64,000 nt of DNA from Aeromonas diversa CDC 2478-85. Lineage in GTDB: Bacteria; Pseudomonadota; Gammaproteobacteria; Enterobacterales; Aeromonadaceae. Location of the stretch: positions 141,162 through 205,161 of the forward strand of contig NZ_CDCE01000020.1 in NCBI RefSeq assembly GCF_000819805.1, given 5' to 3'. Shown piece by piece: positions 8,364 through 15,748 of the stretch (the first letter of the stretch is position 1; every line of letters begins with the position of its first letter). The position numbers and the translations under genes are program-made. A model generated the notes under the pieces. That model made no database searches and had not been told where the DNA came from. It saw only the letters and a list, made by a program, of their open reading frames with translations.

Positions 8364-8368
8364 AATTC

Positions 8369-8794
8369 ATGGATGAAACACAAGATCCGCTGTACGACTC
8401 TCGTCGTCAGCAGCCGCGCTGGTATCTGCACGATGGCGAGACTCCCTTCGAGGAGCAATCCTGTGGCATCGCCGCTCGCCTGATGGTGAGCGGTCTGCTG
8501 TTCGATCGTCGCCTGTGTCGGGTCATCATCAAGGACATAGGCCCTGGCGGGGTGGGATTCCTGGCGCCACTGCGCTTCGAGTTACCCAAGAACCTGCGTC
8601 TGGTGCTGCCCGGCCTTCCCCCCCTCGACTGCCTGCTGATGCACCGTCGTCCGGTCGGCCCCTCGCTGTGCTTCATCGGGGGGGCCTGGGCCGAACCCGA
8701 CGCCGTCGATCTGGCGCCCGTGCTCAGCCGTTGGCGTCAGCACTTCATTGCCACCAGTGGGGTCGCCTTTCCCGAAGACCTAGTGGATCTTTAA
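8369..8794 (+). CDS. PilZ-like protein following the lateral motor genes
   Basis: A 141-aa soluble protein that starts 5 bases after lafU and so belongs to the motor operon. It carries an RxxxR motif (Arg13-Arg17) and, about 40 residues later, KDIGPGGVGF, which resembles the second PilZ motif (D/N)xSxxG except that Gly replaces Ser. This looks like a divergent PilZ domain, the c-di-GMP receptor fold used by YcgR-type motor brakes. It lacks the N-terminal YcgR domain. c-di-GMP binding is uncertain because of the Ser to Gly change. Its 3' end overlaps the opposite-strand transglycosylase gene by 50 bases. Confidence 0.6.
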   Translation: MDETQDPLYDSRRQQPRWYLHDGETPFEEQSCGIAARLMVSGLLFDRRLCRVIIKDIGPGGVGFLAPLRFELPKNLRLVLPGLPPLDCLLMHRRPVGPSLCFIGGAWAEPDAVDLAPVLSRWRQHFIATSGVAFPEDLVDL

Positions 8795-9728
8795 GCGCCT
8801 CTTGAGGCCACTCGCGCCGCTCCATGTCCAGCCCCCTGGCCGTGCCGAACTGCAAGGGATCAGCGAGTCCCTCGAGGGAGACCGGCAGGGTGACGGTCAG
8901 CCGCTTGCGTGTCGTGGTCACCAATGACGCCTCGCCATAGAGGACGGGGCAAGGGGGACGCATGGCCGGCTCCCAGCTGCGCCAGGCCGGATTAAGCGGG
9001 AGTAGTCCCTGCAGATCCTGGCGGTGGCGTTGGCTCCAGCCGGTCAGGGAGCAGACAGCCGGGTAGTCGACCCTGAGTTCGCCCCCCTCCTGCCAGGGGG
9101 GCAGGCGCAGGCCGTATCGCTCCGGCGCCGAGAGCAGGCGCCCGAGCGCTTGCAGGCGTGCCACATAGCGCCGGGTCTCGGCGGGCAGGGGCAACTGCTG
9201 CACCGAGCCGCCCGCCCCTGCCGTCAGGCTCGCCTTGAGCCGCCCCTCGCCCGCATTGTAGGCGGCCAGGGCCAGCAACCATTCTCCGTCGAAGGTATCT
9301 TTCAGCCAGGTGAGATAGTCCAGGGCGCCCCGAGTGGCGAGGGGGAGGGAATAGCGTCCGTCAAAGCTTGCCTCAACCGGGATGCCGAAGCGACGGGCCG
9401 TCTCGGGCATCAGCTGCCAGGGACCGGCCGCACCGGCGTGGGAGATCACATCCAGGCGGTAGCTGCTCTCCACCAGGGGGACCAGCAGCAGCCAGGAGGG
9501 CAAGTGACGACGATGGAGCTCCTCTTCGATGAGGCGCAGCATGGGGCGGGCGCGTCCCAGGGTTCGCTCCAGATGTGTCTTGCTGCCAAGCAGGTAGTTT
9601 ACCTCCTCTTCGATGCGTTGCTGCTCGAGGGGGGAGGGGGTTGAGGGCAGGCTCCACAGGCGATCGTGCCAGGCCCGCAGCGGCAGGCAGACCAGCAGAG
9701 TGAACAGGAAAAAAGAGTACCTCATCAA
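8745..9728 (-). CDS. lytic transglycosylase (SLT domain, MltD-like without LysM)
   Basis: Periplasmic enzyme that cleaves the MurNAc-GlcNAc bond in peptidoglycan. The 327-aa precursor has a signal peptide (about 1-19) and an SLT domain (about 65-190) with the catalytic Glu87 in LVPLVESSYR, followed by the GAAGPWQLMP and LALAAYNAGEGR motifs typical of family 1 transglycosylases. No LysM repeats are recognisable in the C-terminal third, unlike E. coli MltD. Starts at 9728 or one codon later (tandem ATG). A link to flagellum or pilus assembly through the wall is possible from position only. Confidence 0.85.
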   Translation of the reverse strand: MMRYSFFLFTLLVCLPLRAWHDRLWSLPSTPSPLEQQRIEEEVNYLLGSKTHLERTLGRARPMLRLIEEELHRRHLPSWLLLVPLVESSYRLDVISHAGAAGPWQLMPETARRFGIPVEASFDGRYSLPLATRGALDYLTWLKDTFDGEWLLALAAYNAGEGRLKASLTAGAGGSVQQLPLPAETRRYVARLQALGRLLSAPERYGLRLPPWQEGGELRVDYPAVCSLTGWSQRHRQDLQGLLPLNPAWRSWEPAMRPPCPVLYGEASLVTTTRKRLTVTLPVSLEGLADPLQFGTARGLDMERREWPQEALKDPLGLRERRPHWWQ

Positions 9729-9742
9729 TAGCTTCGAATGGT

Positions 9743-9758
9743 ACTATTCTTGAATAGT
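9743..9758. promoter_or_regulatory. palindrome in the divergent region between transglycosylase and small membrane protein
   Basis: ACTATTC-TT-GAATAGT has perfect 7-base arms, in the only gap between two divergent genes. It has the size and symmetry of an operator for a dimeric regulator. No regulator can be named. Confidence 0.4.
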
Positions 9759-9832
9759 CTGACTTACTGATATTGCTACAGTTTTTCCCATTGTTTGTCG
9801 CTTTCATTGGGTTGAACAAGGAATGGGGCAGT

Positions 9833-10126
9833 ATGACAAACCGCAAGCAAAAGACCAAGCAAGGGACCCCGGGTCTGCAGAAGTTTCTGCTCTACCTGAT
9901 CCTGGCCAACTTCATCCTGGTCTGGCTCTATCATCGTAACATCCCATCCCTGCCCGTTTTTCGTAGCCTGCTGGTGACCAGCCTGCTGATCGGCTACAAC
10001 CTGCTGCTGTGCAAGCTGGTGGTGCGCCGCGCCCGCCGTCACGGGGACAGCTATGTGGTCTATCCCGTTGTCATGGTGAGTATTTTCCTCTGTGCTTCGG
10101 TGCTCTATGTCTACCTTATCCGCTGA
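9833..10126 (+). CDS. small membrane protein of unknown function
   Basis: From the ATG at 9833 this is a 97-aa protein with a basic N-terminus (TNRKQKTKQG) and three hydrophobic stretches: about 18-31, 41-60 and 77-96. A longer frame from 9773 exists, but its extra 20 residues start with no clear ribosome binding site. It resembles no family I can name. It is divergent from the transglycosylase gene and precedes mshH by about 250 bases of mostly featureless sequence. Confidence 0.6.
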   Translation: MTNRKQKTKQGTPGLQKFLLYLILANFILVWLYHRNIPSLPVFRSLLVTSLLIGYNLLLCKLVVRRARRHGDSYVVYPVVMVSIFLCASVLYVYLIR

Positions 10127-10375
10127 CTTGCCGGTTGACGTGGGCACGAGTATGGGGCTTAGGCCGGCATCATGGCGTCTGCCTGGCGTGGACCGGGTGA
10201 TAGCAAGCCCGGCATCGCCTTCTTACTCACATCATCGCCTCATGCTGTTACTGTTTGGCCTGCCGGGGCGCCCTTTTTCTCATGGCGCCCGCCTGGCTGG
10301 CAGACCTGACCGGTTGGCCGTGATAGCATCATGGTTCATGCGGGAATCGGGTTCTCGCTCAGGACGGATTCACGG

Positions 10376-12316
10376 ATGAAGCTCACCACGCAACTCGTTT
10401 CATTCATTACCCTCTGCGTCATCACGGCCATGGCCATGGTGATGCTCGGTGGCGTCTTCAGCTTTCGTCAGCTGGGCATAGCGCTGCAAGAGAAGAAGGT
10501 CGAAGCCCTGGTTGAGGTGCTCGACCGTAACTTCGACCTTCAGGCCGAGTCGGCTCCGATGATCGAATGGATGCCGAGCCTGCTGCGCTCGGCCCATGTC
10601 ATCTCACTGGACGTCTTTCGGGGTGAGCAGAAAGTCTATGGCTTTCAGAACCTGTTTGGCGTCGAGCCGGACGACCCGCTGGTGGATTACAGCCTCACCC
10701 TGCCGCGCCATCCCGAGTATGAGGCACGCCTGAAGCTGGAGCGTCCCTTCAAGGAGTTTGAATACTCCATGGAGGCGATGTTCGGCATCTCGTTCGGGGT
10801 CTTTATCGTGGTCTTCGGCCTCTGGTTCTCCATCCGCTGGCTGCGTGAACAGATGCGCGGCGCCGAGCTGCTGAATCACAGGGCCGAGCTGATCCTGGCC
10901 GGTACCCTCGGCAAGCTTAACCACAACCCGGCCGATGAGTGGCCGCCCAGTGCCAGCAAGGCCATCGATTACCTGTTGGCAGAGCTGGCCGATGCCCGCA
11001 AGGAGCGCAGCCGCTTCGACAGCTTCATCCGCAGTAACGCCTTCGTGGACAAGGTCACCGGGACCGGTAACCGTATCTTCTTCGACAACCGACTGGAGAG
11101 CGCCATTCGTGACTCTGCCGCCCTTAACGGCGGCATGCTGTTGATCGAGCTGGTCGGCCTGGATGAGCTGGAAGGCAACGAGAGCGTCATGAACGAGGTG
11201 CTGCAGGAGGCGAGCCTCTCGATCGGCGCCTTCGTGCGCAAGCATGCGGGCGCCCTGCAGGCTCGCTATGCGGCCCACCTGATTGCCGTCCTGCTGCCCA
11301 ATCAGGGCGAGAGCGAGCTGGTGGATGCGGCCACCCAGCTGCACAAGAGCCTGCTGCGCCTGCACTGGCCTGAGGAGGTGGAAGGGGAGATCTATGTCGG
11401 TGCCGTCTGTTATCGCAGCACAGATACCATGGCCCAGGTGCAGGAAGAGGCCGAGCTGGCCCTCAAGAGCGCTCACCTGCAGGGGGGAAGTGGCTGGTTT
11501 TTGTTCGAGAAGCTTTCGCCCGATGAGGAGAACACCAACAAGGGGACTGTGCGTTGGCGCACTCTGTTGACCCGTCGCATCGAGGAGCGGGCGGTGCGCC
11601 TCTACAGCCAGCCCGTGTTGCAGGGACAGGGGCAGCTGGTGCTGCAACAGGAGCTGCTGGCCCGTCTCGATGACGAGCAGGGTAACGAGCTGACGGCCGG
11701 GGTCTTCATGCCCATGGCCGAGAAGTCGGGCATGTTGCTGCCGTTTGATCGTCTGATGACAGAACAGGTGCTCGAGCTGCTCCAGCGTCTGCCCCCCGAG
11801 GCGCCGCCGATCAGCCTCAATCTCTGCGCCCAGAGTCTGCTCAACCGGGAGTTCCAGCGCTGGCTGTTCTTCTCGCTGTTCCAGTTGCCGCGCAGTCGCA
11901 ATGAGCAGCTTATCCTGGAGTGCTCCGAGGCCCAGATCACCCGCTACTTCGAGGCGCTCAAGAAGCCGCTGCGCTCCCTGCGCATGCTGGGGGTGCGGCT
12001 GACGGTGGATCATGCGGGGCAGGATGTGGTGAGCACCCAGTACATCAAGGAGTTCGACATCAACTTCCTCAAGCTCCACCCCAGCCTGGTGCGCGATATC
12101 CACCTGCGTCAGGTTAACCAGATGGCGGTACGCAGTCTCATCGGCGGTTGTGCCAACACCCATACGCGCGTCCTGGCGGTCGGGGTCGAAAGCGCCGAGG
12201 AGTGGCACTGCCTGCGCCATCTGGGGGTGCATGCGGGGCAGGGGCTCTGGTTCGCCGAGCCGGCCCCATGGTCAATCCAACCGACCCTGCTCCCTGAGGC
12301 CGGCCAACCCCTGTAG
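10376..12316 (+). CDS. csrD: MshH/CsrD, degenerate GGDEF-EAL membrane protein
   Basis: Homologue of CsrD (called MshH in Vibrio), which in E. coli directs RNase E to the CsrB/C small RNAs and so frees CsrA; it does not make or cleave c-di-GMP. From the ATG at 10376 (preceded by GGACGG) it is 646 aa: one membrane helix (about 7-27), an extracytoplasmic domain, a second helix (about 140-160), then GGDEF-like (about 215-375) and EAL-like (about 395-640) domains. The GGDEF motif is missing (RYAAHLIAV at the site) and EAL reads ELL (QQELLARLDD). The gene normally sits at the head of MSHA loci, as here. Confidence 0.9.
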   Translation: MKLTTQLVSFITLCVITAMAMVMLGGVFSFRQLGIALQEKKVEALVEVLDRNFDLQAESAPMIEWMPSLLRSAHVISLDVFRGEQKVYGFQNLFGVEPDDPLVDYSLTLPRHPEYEARLKLERPFKEFEYSMEAMFGISFGVFIVVFGLWFSIRWLREQMRGAELLNHRAELILAGTLGKLNHNPADEWPPSASKAIDYLLAELADARKERSRFDSFIRSNAFVDKVTGTGNRIFFDNRLESAIRDSAALNGGMLLIELVGLDELEGNESVMNEVLQEASLSIGAFVRKHAGALQARYAAHLIAVLLPNQGESELVDAATQLHKSLLRLHWPEEVEGEIYVGAVCYRSTDTMAQVQEEAELALKSAHLQGGSGWFLFEKLSPDEENTNKGTVRWRTLLTRRIEERAVRLYSQPVLQGQGQLVLQQELLARLDDEQGNELTAGVFMPMAEKSGMLLPFDRLMTEQVLELLQRLPPEAPPISLNLCAQSLLNREFQRWLFFSLFQLPRSRNEQLILECSEAQITRYFEALKKPLRSLRMLGVRLTVDHAGQDVVSTQYIKEFDINFLKLHPSLVRDIHLRQVNQMAVRSLIGGCANTHTRVLAVGVESAEEWHCLRHLGVHAGQGLWFAEPAPWSIQPTLLPEAGQPL

Positions 12317-13231
12317 CCCGCCGGTATGGATGAAGACGAGGCGGCTACCGCGGGGTATGTGTCCGGCTGCCAGCTCCTGGCACAGTCCCCACATGGCCTT
12401 GCCACTGTAGACAGGCTCGAGTGGCAGGCCGGTTTCGGCCATGAAGGCCTGCACCCATTGCCAGAGCGCCGGACTCACCTTGGCGTAGCCACCGCCGTGA
12501 TGCTCGGTCGCCACCTGCCAGCCGTCCTCCAGCCGGGCCGGCGGCCACAGCCGCGCTATCTCCTCGCGCAGAAAATCCCCCCCCTTCAAGACCGCCATGG
12601 CGAGCACCCGCTCCCCGTGGCGGCGCCCGCTCAGCAGGCCGGCCGTGGTGCCGCCACTGGCACAGGGCAGCACCCAGTAATCCGGTGAGAAGGGCACCTC
12701 GGCTACCAGCTCGGCGACCCCGGGCAGGGCCAGTGTGCTACTGCCCCCCTCGGGGATCAGCAGGGTGTCGGGGGCGGCCAGCGTGGCGAGCCACTCGGGG
12801 TTGTGACGGCGGCGATAGGTGTGGCGATCCACGAAGGTCAGGGACATGCCCCACTCCCGGCAGGGGCGCAGGGTGGCGTTATCGGCCGCCTCCGGCTCGC
12901 CGCGCACCAGTGCCCGGGTAGTAAAGCCAAAACGGGCGCCGGCGGCCGCGAGGGCGTGCAGATGGTTGGAGTAAGCACCGCCAAAGGAGAGCAGGGTAGT
13001 GAGTCCACGCTCACTGGCATACCGCAGATGGTACTTTAGCTTGCGCCACTTGTTGCCCGAGATGAGGGGGTCGAGCAGATCGTCGCGTTTGACCCACACC
13101 TCGACCCCGGCCTGCCGGAACAGGGGGTGCTCCAGCCGCTCGAGGGGCGAGGGCGGGATGGCAAAGAGGTGGGTATCCAGGGTTTCAAGGTTGCGACAGA
13201 TGTCACCTTTGGCGCCGTAATTCGTTGACAT
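12272..13231 (-). CDS. PLP-dependent D-cysteine desulfhydrase / ACC deaminase family enzyme
   Basis: Fold-type II pyridoxal-phosphate enzyme of 319 aa. The cofactor lysine is Lys61 in ISGNKWRKLKY; the phosphate-binding loop CASGGTTAG lies near residue 190. The family includes 1-aminocyclopropane-1-carboxylate deaminase and D-cysteine desulfhydrase (DcyD), and in enterics and Aeromonas the latter activity is more likely. The 3' end overlaps mshH by 45 bases (convergent). It is divergent from mshI, which starts 80 bases away, and has no evident link to the pilus. Confidence 0.82.
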   Translation of the reverse strand: MSTNYGAKGDICRNLETLDTHLFAIPPSPLERLEHPLFRQAGVEVWVKRDDLLDPLISGNKWRKLKYHLRYASERGLTTLLSFGGAYSNHLHALAAAGARFGFTTRALVRGEPEAADNATLRPCREWGMSLTFVDRHTYRRRHNPEWLATLAAPDTLLIPEGGSSTLALPGVAELVAEVPFSPDYWVLPCASGGTTAGLLSGRRHGERVLAMAVLKGGDFLREEIARLWPPARLEDGWQVATEHHGGGYAKVSPALWQWVQAFMAETGLPLEPVYSGKAMWGLCQELAAGHIPRGSRLVFIHTGGLQGLAGLREQGRLD

Positions 13232-13253
13232 GCCTATGTTTTACTTAAATATG
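13225..13253 (+). promoter_or_regulatory. possible promoter for the mshI operon
   Basis: A perfect TTGACA (13225-13230) overlaps the start codon of the divergent desulfhydrase gene. A weak AATATG hexamer follows after 17 bases (13248-13253). The gap of 80 bases must hold promoters for both directions. Confidence 0.3.
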
Positions 13254-13311
13254 ACGACTCGTGTGTGGTACAGTTTAAGCCGTTTTGTCGACGAGATCGC
13301 AGAGTGGATTG

Positions 13312-14172
13312 ATGCGCCGATGGTTCAAAGGTAGGTCGCAGTCCGACCCGGTCGGGCTGTTGTTGGGACGAGATCGACTCTGGCTGGCCTGTGCCGAGCC
13401 GGCTCCCCTGTTCGCGTCGCTCCCCTGTGCCGGTCCCCAGGAGTGGGCGTCAGCCATCCCCGCCCTCCTCGCTCGCCATGCCCCCGGACAGAGCAAGGTT
13501 CATCTGGTGCTCTCCAGTGAGTTCTACCAGCAGGTGCAGATCGACAAGCCCGCCGTCCCCGAGGAAGAGCTGGCCGGGGCCCTGCCCTGGGCCATCAAGG
13601 ACTACGTCAGCGAGCCCGTGATGCAGCTCTCCCTCGACTATGTCGACCTGCCGACCCCGCCTGCGGGGCGCCCCCGCATCAATGTGATCGCCGTCCCCCG
13701 CAGCCGGGTGCAGCAGTGGGCCGATGCGGTCAATCAGGTCGCCCGACTCGAGACCATCACCACCGACGAGCTTGCCCTCAGCGCCCTGTTCGAGGCGGAT
13801 GGGGCCGTGCGCTTTTTGCTCTGGCAACCCACAGGGCAGGAGTTGCAGCTGCTGGTGTTCCATCGTGGCGGGCTCTGCTTCTCCCGGGTGCTGCGCGGCT
13901 TCAAGGGGCTGGCCAGCGCTGGCCTCGAGCCCATGGAGCTCGACTCTCTGGCTCTCGAGCTGCAACGCTCCCTCGATTATCTGCAGGGGCAGCTCAAGCT
14001 ACCCGAGTGCGCGACCCTGCAGCTGGCCCTGACCTCGCCGGGACTGGGTGCCCTGGTGGGGCATCTGGAGCAGAGCTTCGGCTTCGCCGTCTCGGCCATG
14101 GCCAATAAGGCGATTCTGAGTGGCATCGACTACCTGCCGGCCTATGCGGTGGCCAGGAGGGTCGGCTCATGA
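13312..14172 (+). CDS. mshI: MSHA biogenesis protein MshI (PilM-like)
   Basis: Cytoplasmic actin-like component of the pilus alignment complex, counterpart of PilM. It is 286 aa from the ATG at 13312; a TTG nine codons upstream is also in frame but less likely. N-terminal GLLLGRDRLWLACAE and the central region (about 90-190) match MshI/PilM-like proteins without full ATPase motifs. First gene of a run in which each start overlaps or abuts the previous stop, so MshI and its partners are co-translated. Confidence 0.88.
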   Translation: MRRWFKGRSQSDPVGLLLGRDRLWLACAEPAPLFASLPCAGPQEWASAIPALLARHAPGQSKVHLVLSSEFYQQVQIDKPAVPEEELAGALPWAIKDYVSEPVMQLSLDYVDLPTPPAGRPRINVIAVPRSRVQQWADAVNQVARLETITTDELALSALFEADGAVRFLLWQPTGQELQLLVFHRGGLCFSRVLRGFKGLASAGLEPMELDSLALELQRSLDYLQGQLKLPECATLQLALTSPGLGALVGHLEQSFGFAVSAMANKAILSGIDYLPAYAVARRVGS

Positions 14173-14762
14173 AAACCCGGATCAACCTCTATGGGCCCGA
14201 GTTTCGCCCCCGCCGCCAGTGGGCCAGCCTGGCGCAGATGATGCTGGCCTGGGGAGGCGCCCTGTTGTTGCTGTTGGGCATGGGGGCCTACCTGAGTTGG
14301 CAGCAGAGTGAGCTGGATGCCCGTCAACGGCAGCTGGATGCCGAGCTCAGTCGGCTCGGCGCCGAGTCGGCGCGGCTCGACGCCGAGTTGGCTCGGCACC
14401 AGCCAAGCGCGGCGCTCGCCAGCGAGCTGACCGGCCTGCGTGACCAGATCGGCGGTATGGAGCTGATGTTGCAGCAACTCGGGGCCCTGGCCCCGGAGCG
14501 GGGGCAGAGCCATGCCCTGCTCCTGCGCGAGCTCGCCGGCCTCTCGGCCCCCGGGCTCTCCCTGCAGCGGATCCGGGTCGAGGGCGAACACATCAGCCTG
14601 GGCGGTGAGACCCACGGCAGCGAGGAGGTCCCCGCCTGGGTGGCCCGCTTCGGTGAGACCCGCAGCCTCGCCGGCAAAGCCTTCCCCGAATTCCTGCTCA
14701 GCCGTGATCCCAAGGGGCGGCTCTTGTTCCAACTGGGGTCGCTCCCCAAGGAGACCCCATGA
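14169..14762 (+). CDS. MSHA biogenesis PilN-like protein (second MshI-type gene)
   Basis: Bitopic inner-membrane protein of the pilus alignment complex. The 197-aa protein has a short basic N-terminus with the PilN-type start KTRINLYGPEFRP, one membrane helix (about 28-47), a coiled-coil rich in Ala, Leu and Arg (about 48-100) and a small periplasmic domain. Overlaps mshI by four bases (ATGA). Naming of this gene varies between genomes (mshI1/mshI2), so no symbol is given. Confidence 0.82.
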   Translation: MKTRINLYGPEFRPRRQWASLAQMMLAWGGALLLLLGMGAYLSWQQSELDARQRQLDAELSRLGAESARLDAELARHQPSAALASELTGLRDQIGGMELMLQQLGALAPERGQSHALLLRELAGLSAPGLSLQRIRVEGEHISLGGETHGSEEVPAWVARFGETRSLAGKAFPEFLLSRDPKGRLLFQLGSLPKETP

Positions 14763-15415
14763 ACGCCGCATCCTTGAGCCAGCAGTGGCAGCAACTGAGC
14801 GAACGGGTCGGGCGGCTCTCCCAGCGCGAGCGCTGGATGATGCTCGTCACCGGGCTGGTGCTCTTGCTGTTGCCCTTGGGCGAATACTGGATTGGCCCGG
14901 CACTGGAACGCCAGGCCCAGAGCCGCGACAGGATTGAGTCGTTGATGCGCGATGGCGAGATTGCCCGGCTCGGGATCGAGGGGCGCAAGGCGCGCCTGGG
15001 CCGAGATCCCAATGCGGAAGTGAGCCGCGATATCAATCAGAGCCGGGAGCGGCTCGCCGCCTTGCAAAAGAGCCTGCGCGAGCAGACGGTGGATCTGATC
15101 GCCGCCGAGGAGATGCCGGCGGCCCTGCAAGGCCTGCTGGCCCACGGCGATCGCCTGCGCCTGATATCCATGACCAGTCGCCCTCCTGAGCCCCTGCTTC
15201 CCCCCGAGCAGAAGGCCAATCTCTATCGCCATGAGATTGAGCTGGTGCTGGAGGGAGGCTACTTCGATGTTTATCGCTATCTTCAGGCGCTCGAGGGGCT
15301 GCCACGCCACTTCTACTGGCGCCAGTTTGACTACCGGGTCGAGGCGTGGCCCCAGGCCAGAGTGAGTCTGGCTATCTATACCCTGAGCGCCAGCAAGGAG
15401 TTTATCCGTGGCTAG
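14759..15415 (+). CDS. mshJ: MSHA biogenesis protein MshJ (PilO-like)
   Basis: Bitopic inner-membrane partner of the PilN-like protein. The 218-aa protein has a cytoplasmic N-terminus (LSQRERWMMLV), one membrane helix (about 27-45), a coiled-coil and a periplasmic ferredoxin-like domain (about 120-215). The sequence around LVLEGGYFDVYRYLQALEGL matches MshJ/PilO. ATGA overlap with the gene before it. Confidence 0.85.
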   Translation: MNAASLSQQWQQLSERVGRLSQRERWMMLVTGLVLLLLPLGEYWIGPALERQAQSRDRIESLMRDGEIARLGIEGRKARLGRDPNAEVSRDINQSRERLAALQKSLREQTVDLIAAEEMPAALQGLLAHGDRLRLISMTSRPPEPLLPPEQKANLYRHEIELVLEGGYFDVYRYLQALEGLPRHFYWRQFDYRVEAWPQARVSLAIYTLSASKEFIRG

Positions 15416-15716
15416 TCTGTTTCTGGTGTTGGGGGCCGTCGCGGCGCTCGGCACCCCTCTCAAGGACCCCACCACCCCCCTGACCGGCGGCAGCAGTGGT
15501 GGCGCGACCCAGGTCGCGGCGACCGGGCTGCCCAGGCTGCAGAGCATAGTGATTGGCAATGGCCCGGCGCTGGCCGTGCTCGGGGGCAAGAGTTATCGCC
15601 AGGGTGACCAGGTCGCCGGGTGGCACATCAGCAGCATCACAGGAGACAGTGTGGTGCTGGAGCGGGGGCAGGAGAAGACCAGCCTGATCCTCTTCGGTGA
15701 CAAGGTGATTCGCTAG
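15408..15716 (+). CDS. mshK: MSHA biogenesis protein MshK (PilP-like)
   Basis: Small periplasmic linker of 102 aa between inner-membrane complex and secretin. It has an N-terminal hydrophobic segment (about 2-16), a Pro/Thr/Gly linker and a compact beta domain (about 45-102: YRQGDQVAGWHISSITGDSVVLERG), as in PilP/GspC HR domains. The start is GTG at 15408, overlapping mshJ by eight bases; no ATG fits. Confidence 0.8.
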   Translation: MASLFLVLGAVAALGTPLKDPTTPLTGGSSGGATQVAATGLPRLQSIVIGNGPALAVLGGKSYRQGDQVAGWHISSITGDSVVLERGQEKTSLILFGDKVIR

Positions 15717-15748
15717 GGAACCCCCCGGCGCTTTCGGATAGACGACCC

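Noticed and set aside
10127-10375. Possible small gene in the gap before mshH
   Set aside because: A 63-aa and a 95-aa frame exist, but neither has a ribosome binding site, domain or clear codon bias; I see no other feature here.
10604-12232. 542-aa minus-strand frame opposite mshH
   Set aside because: No recognisable domain, Gln/His/Leu-rich antisense composition, and mshH is well supported.
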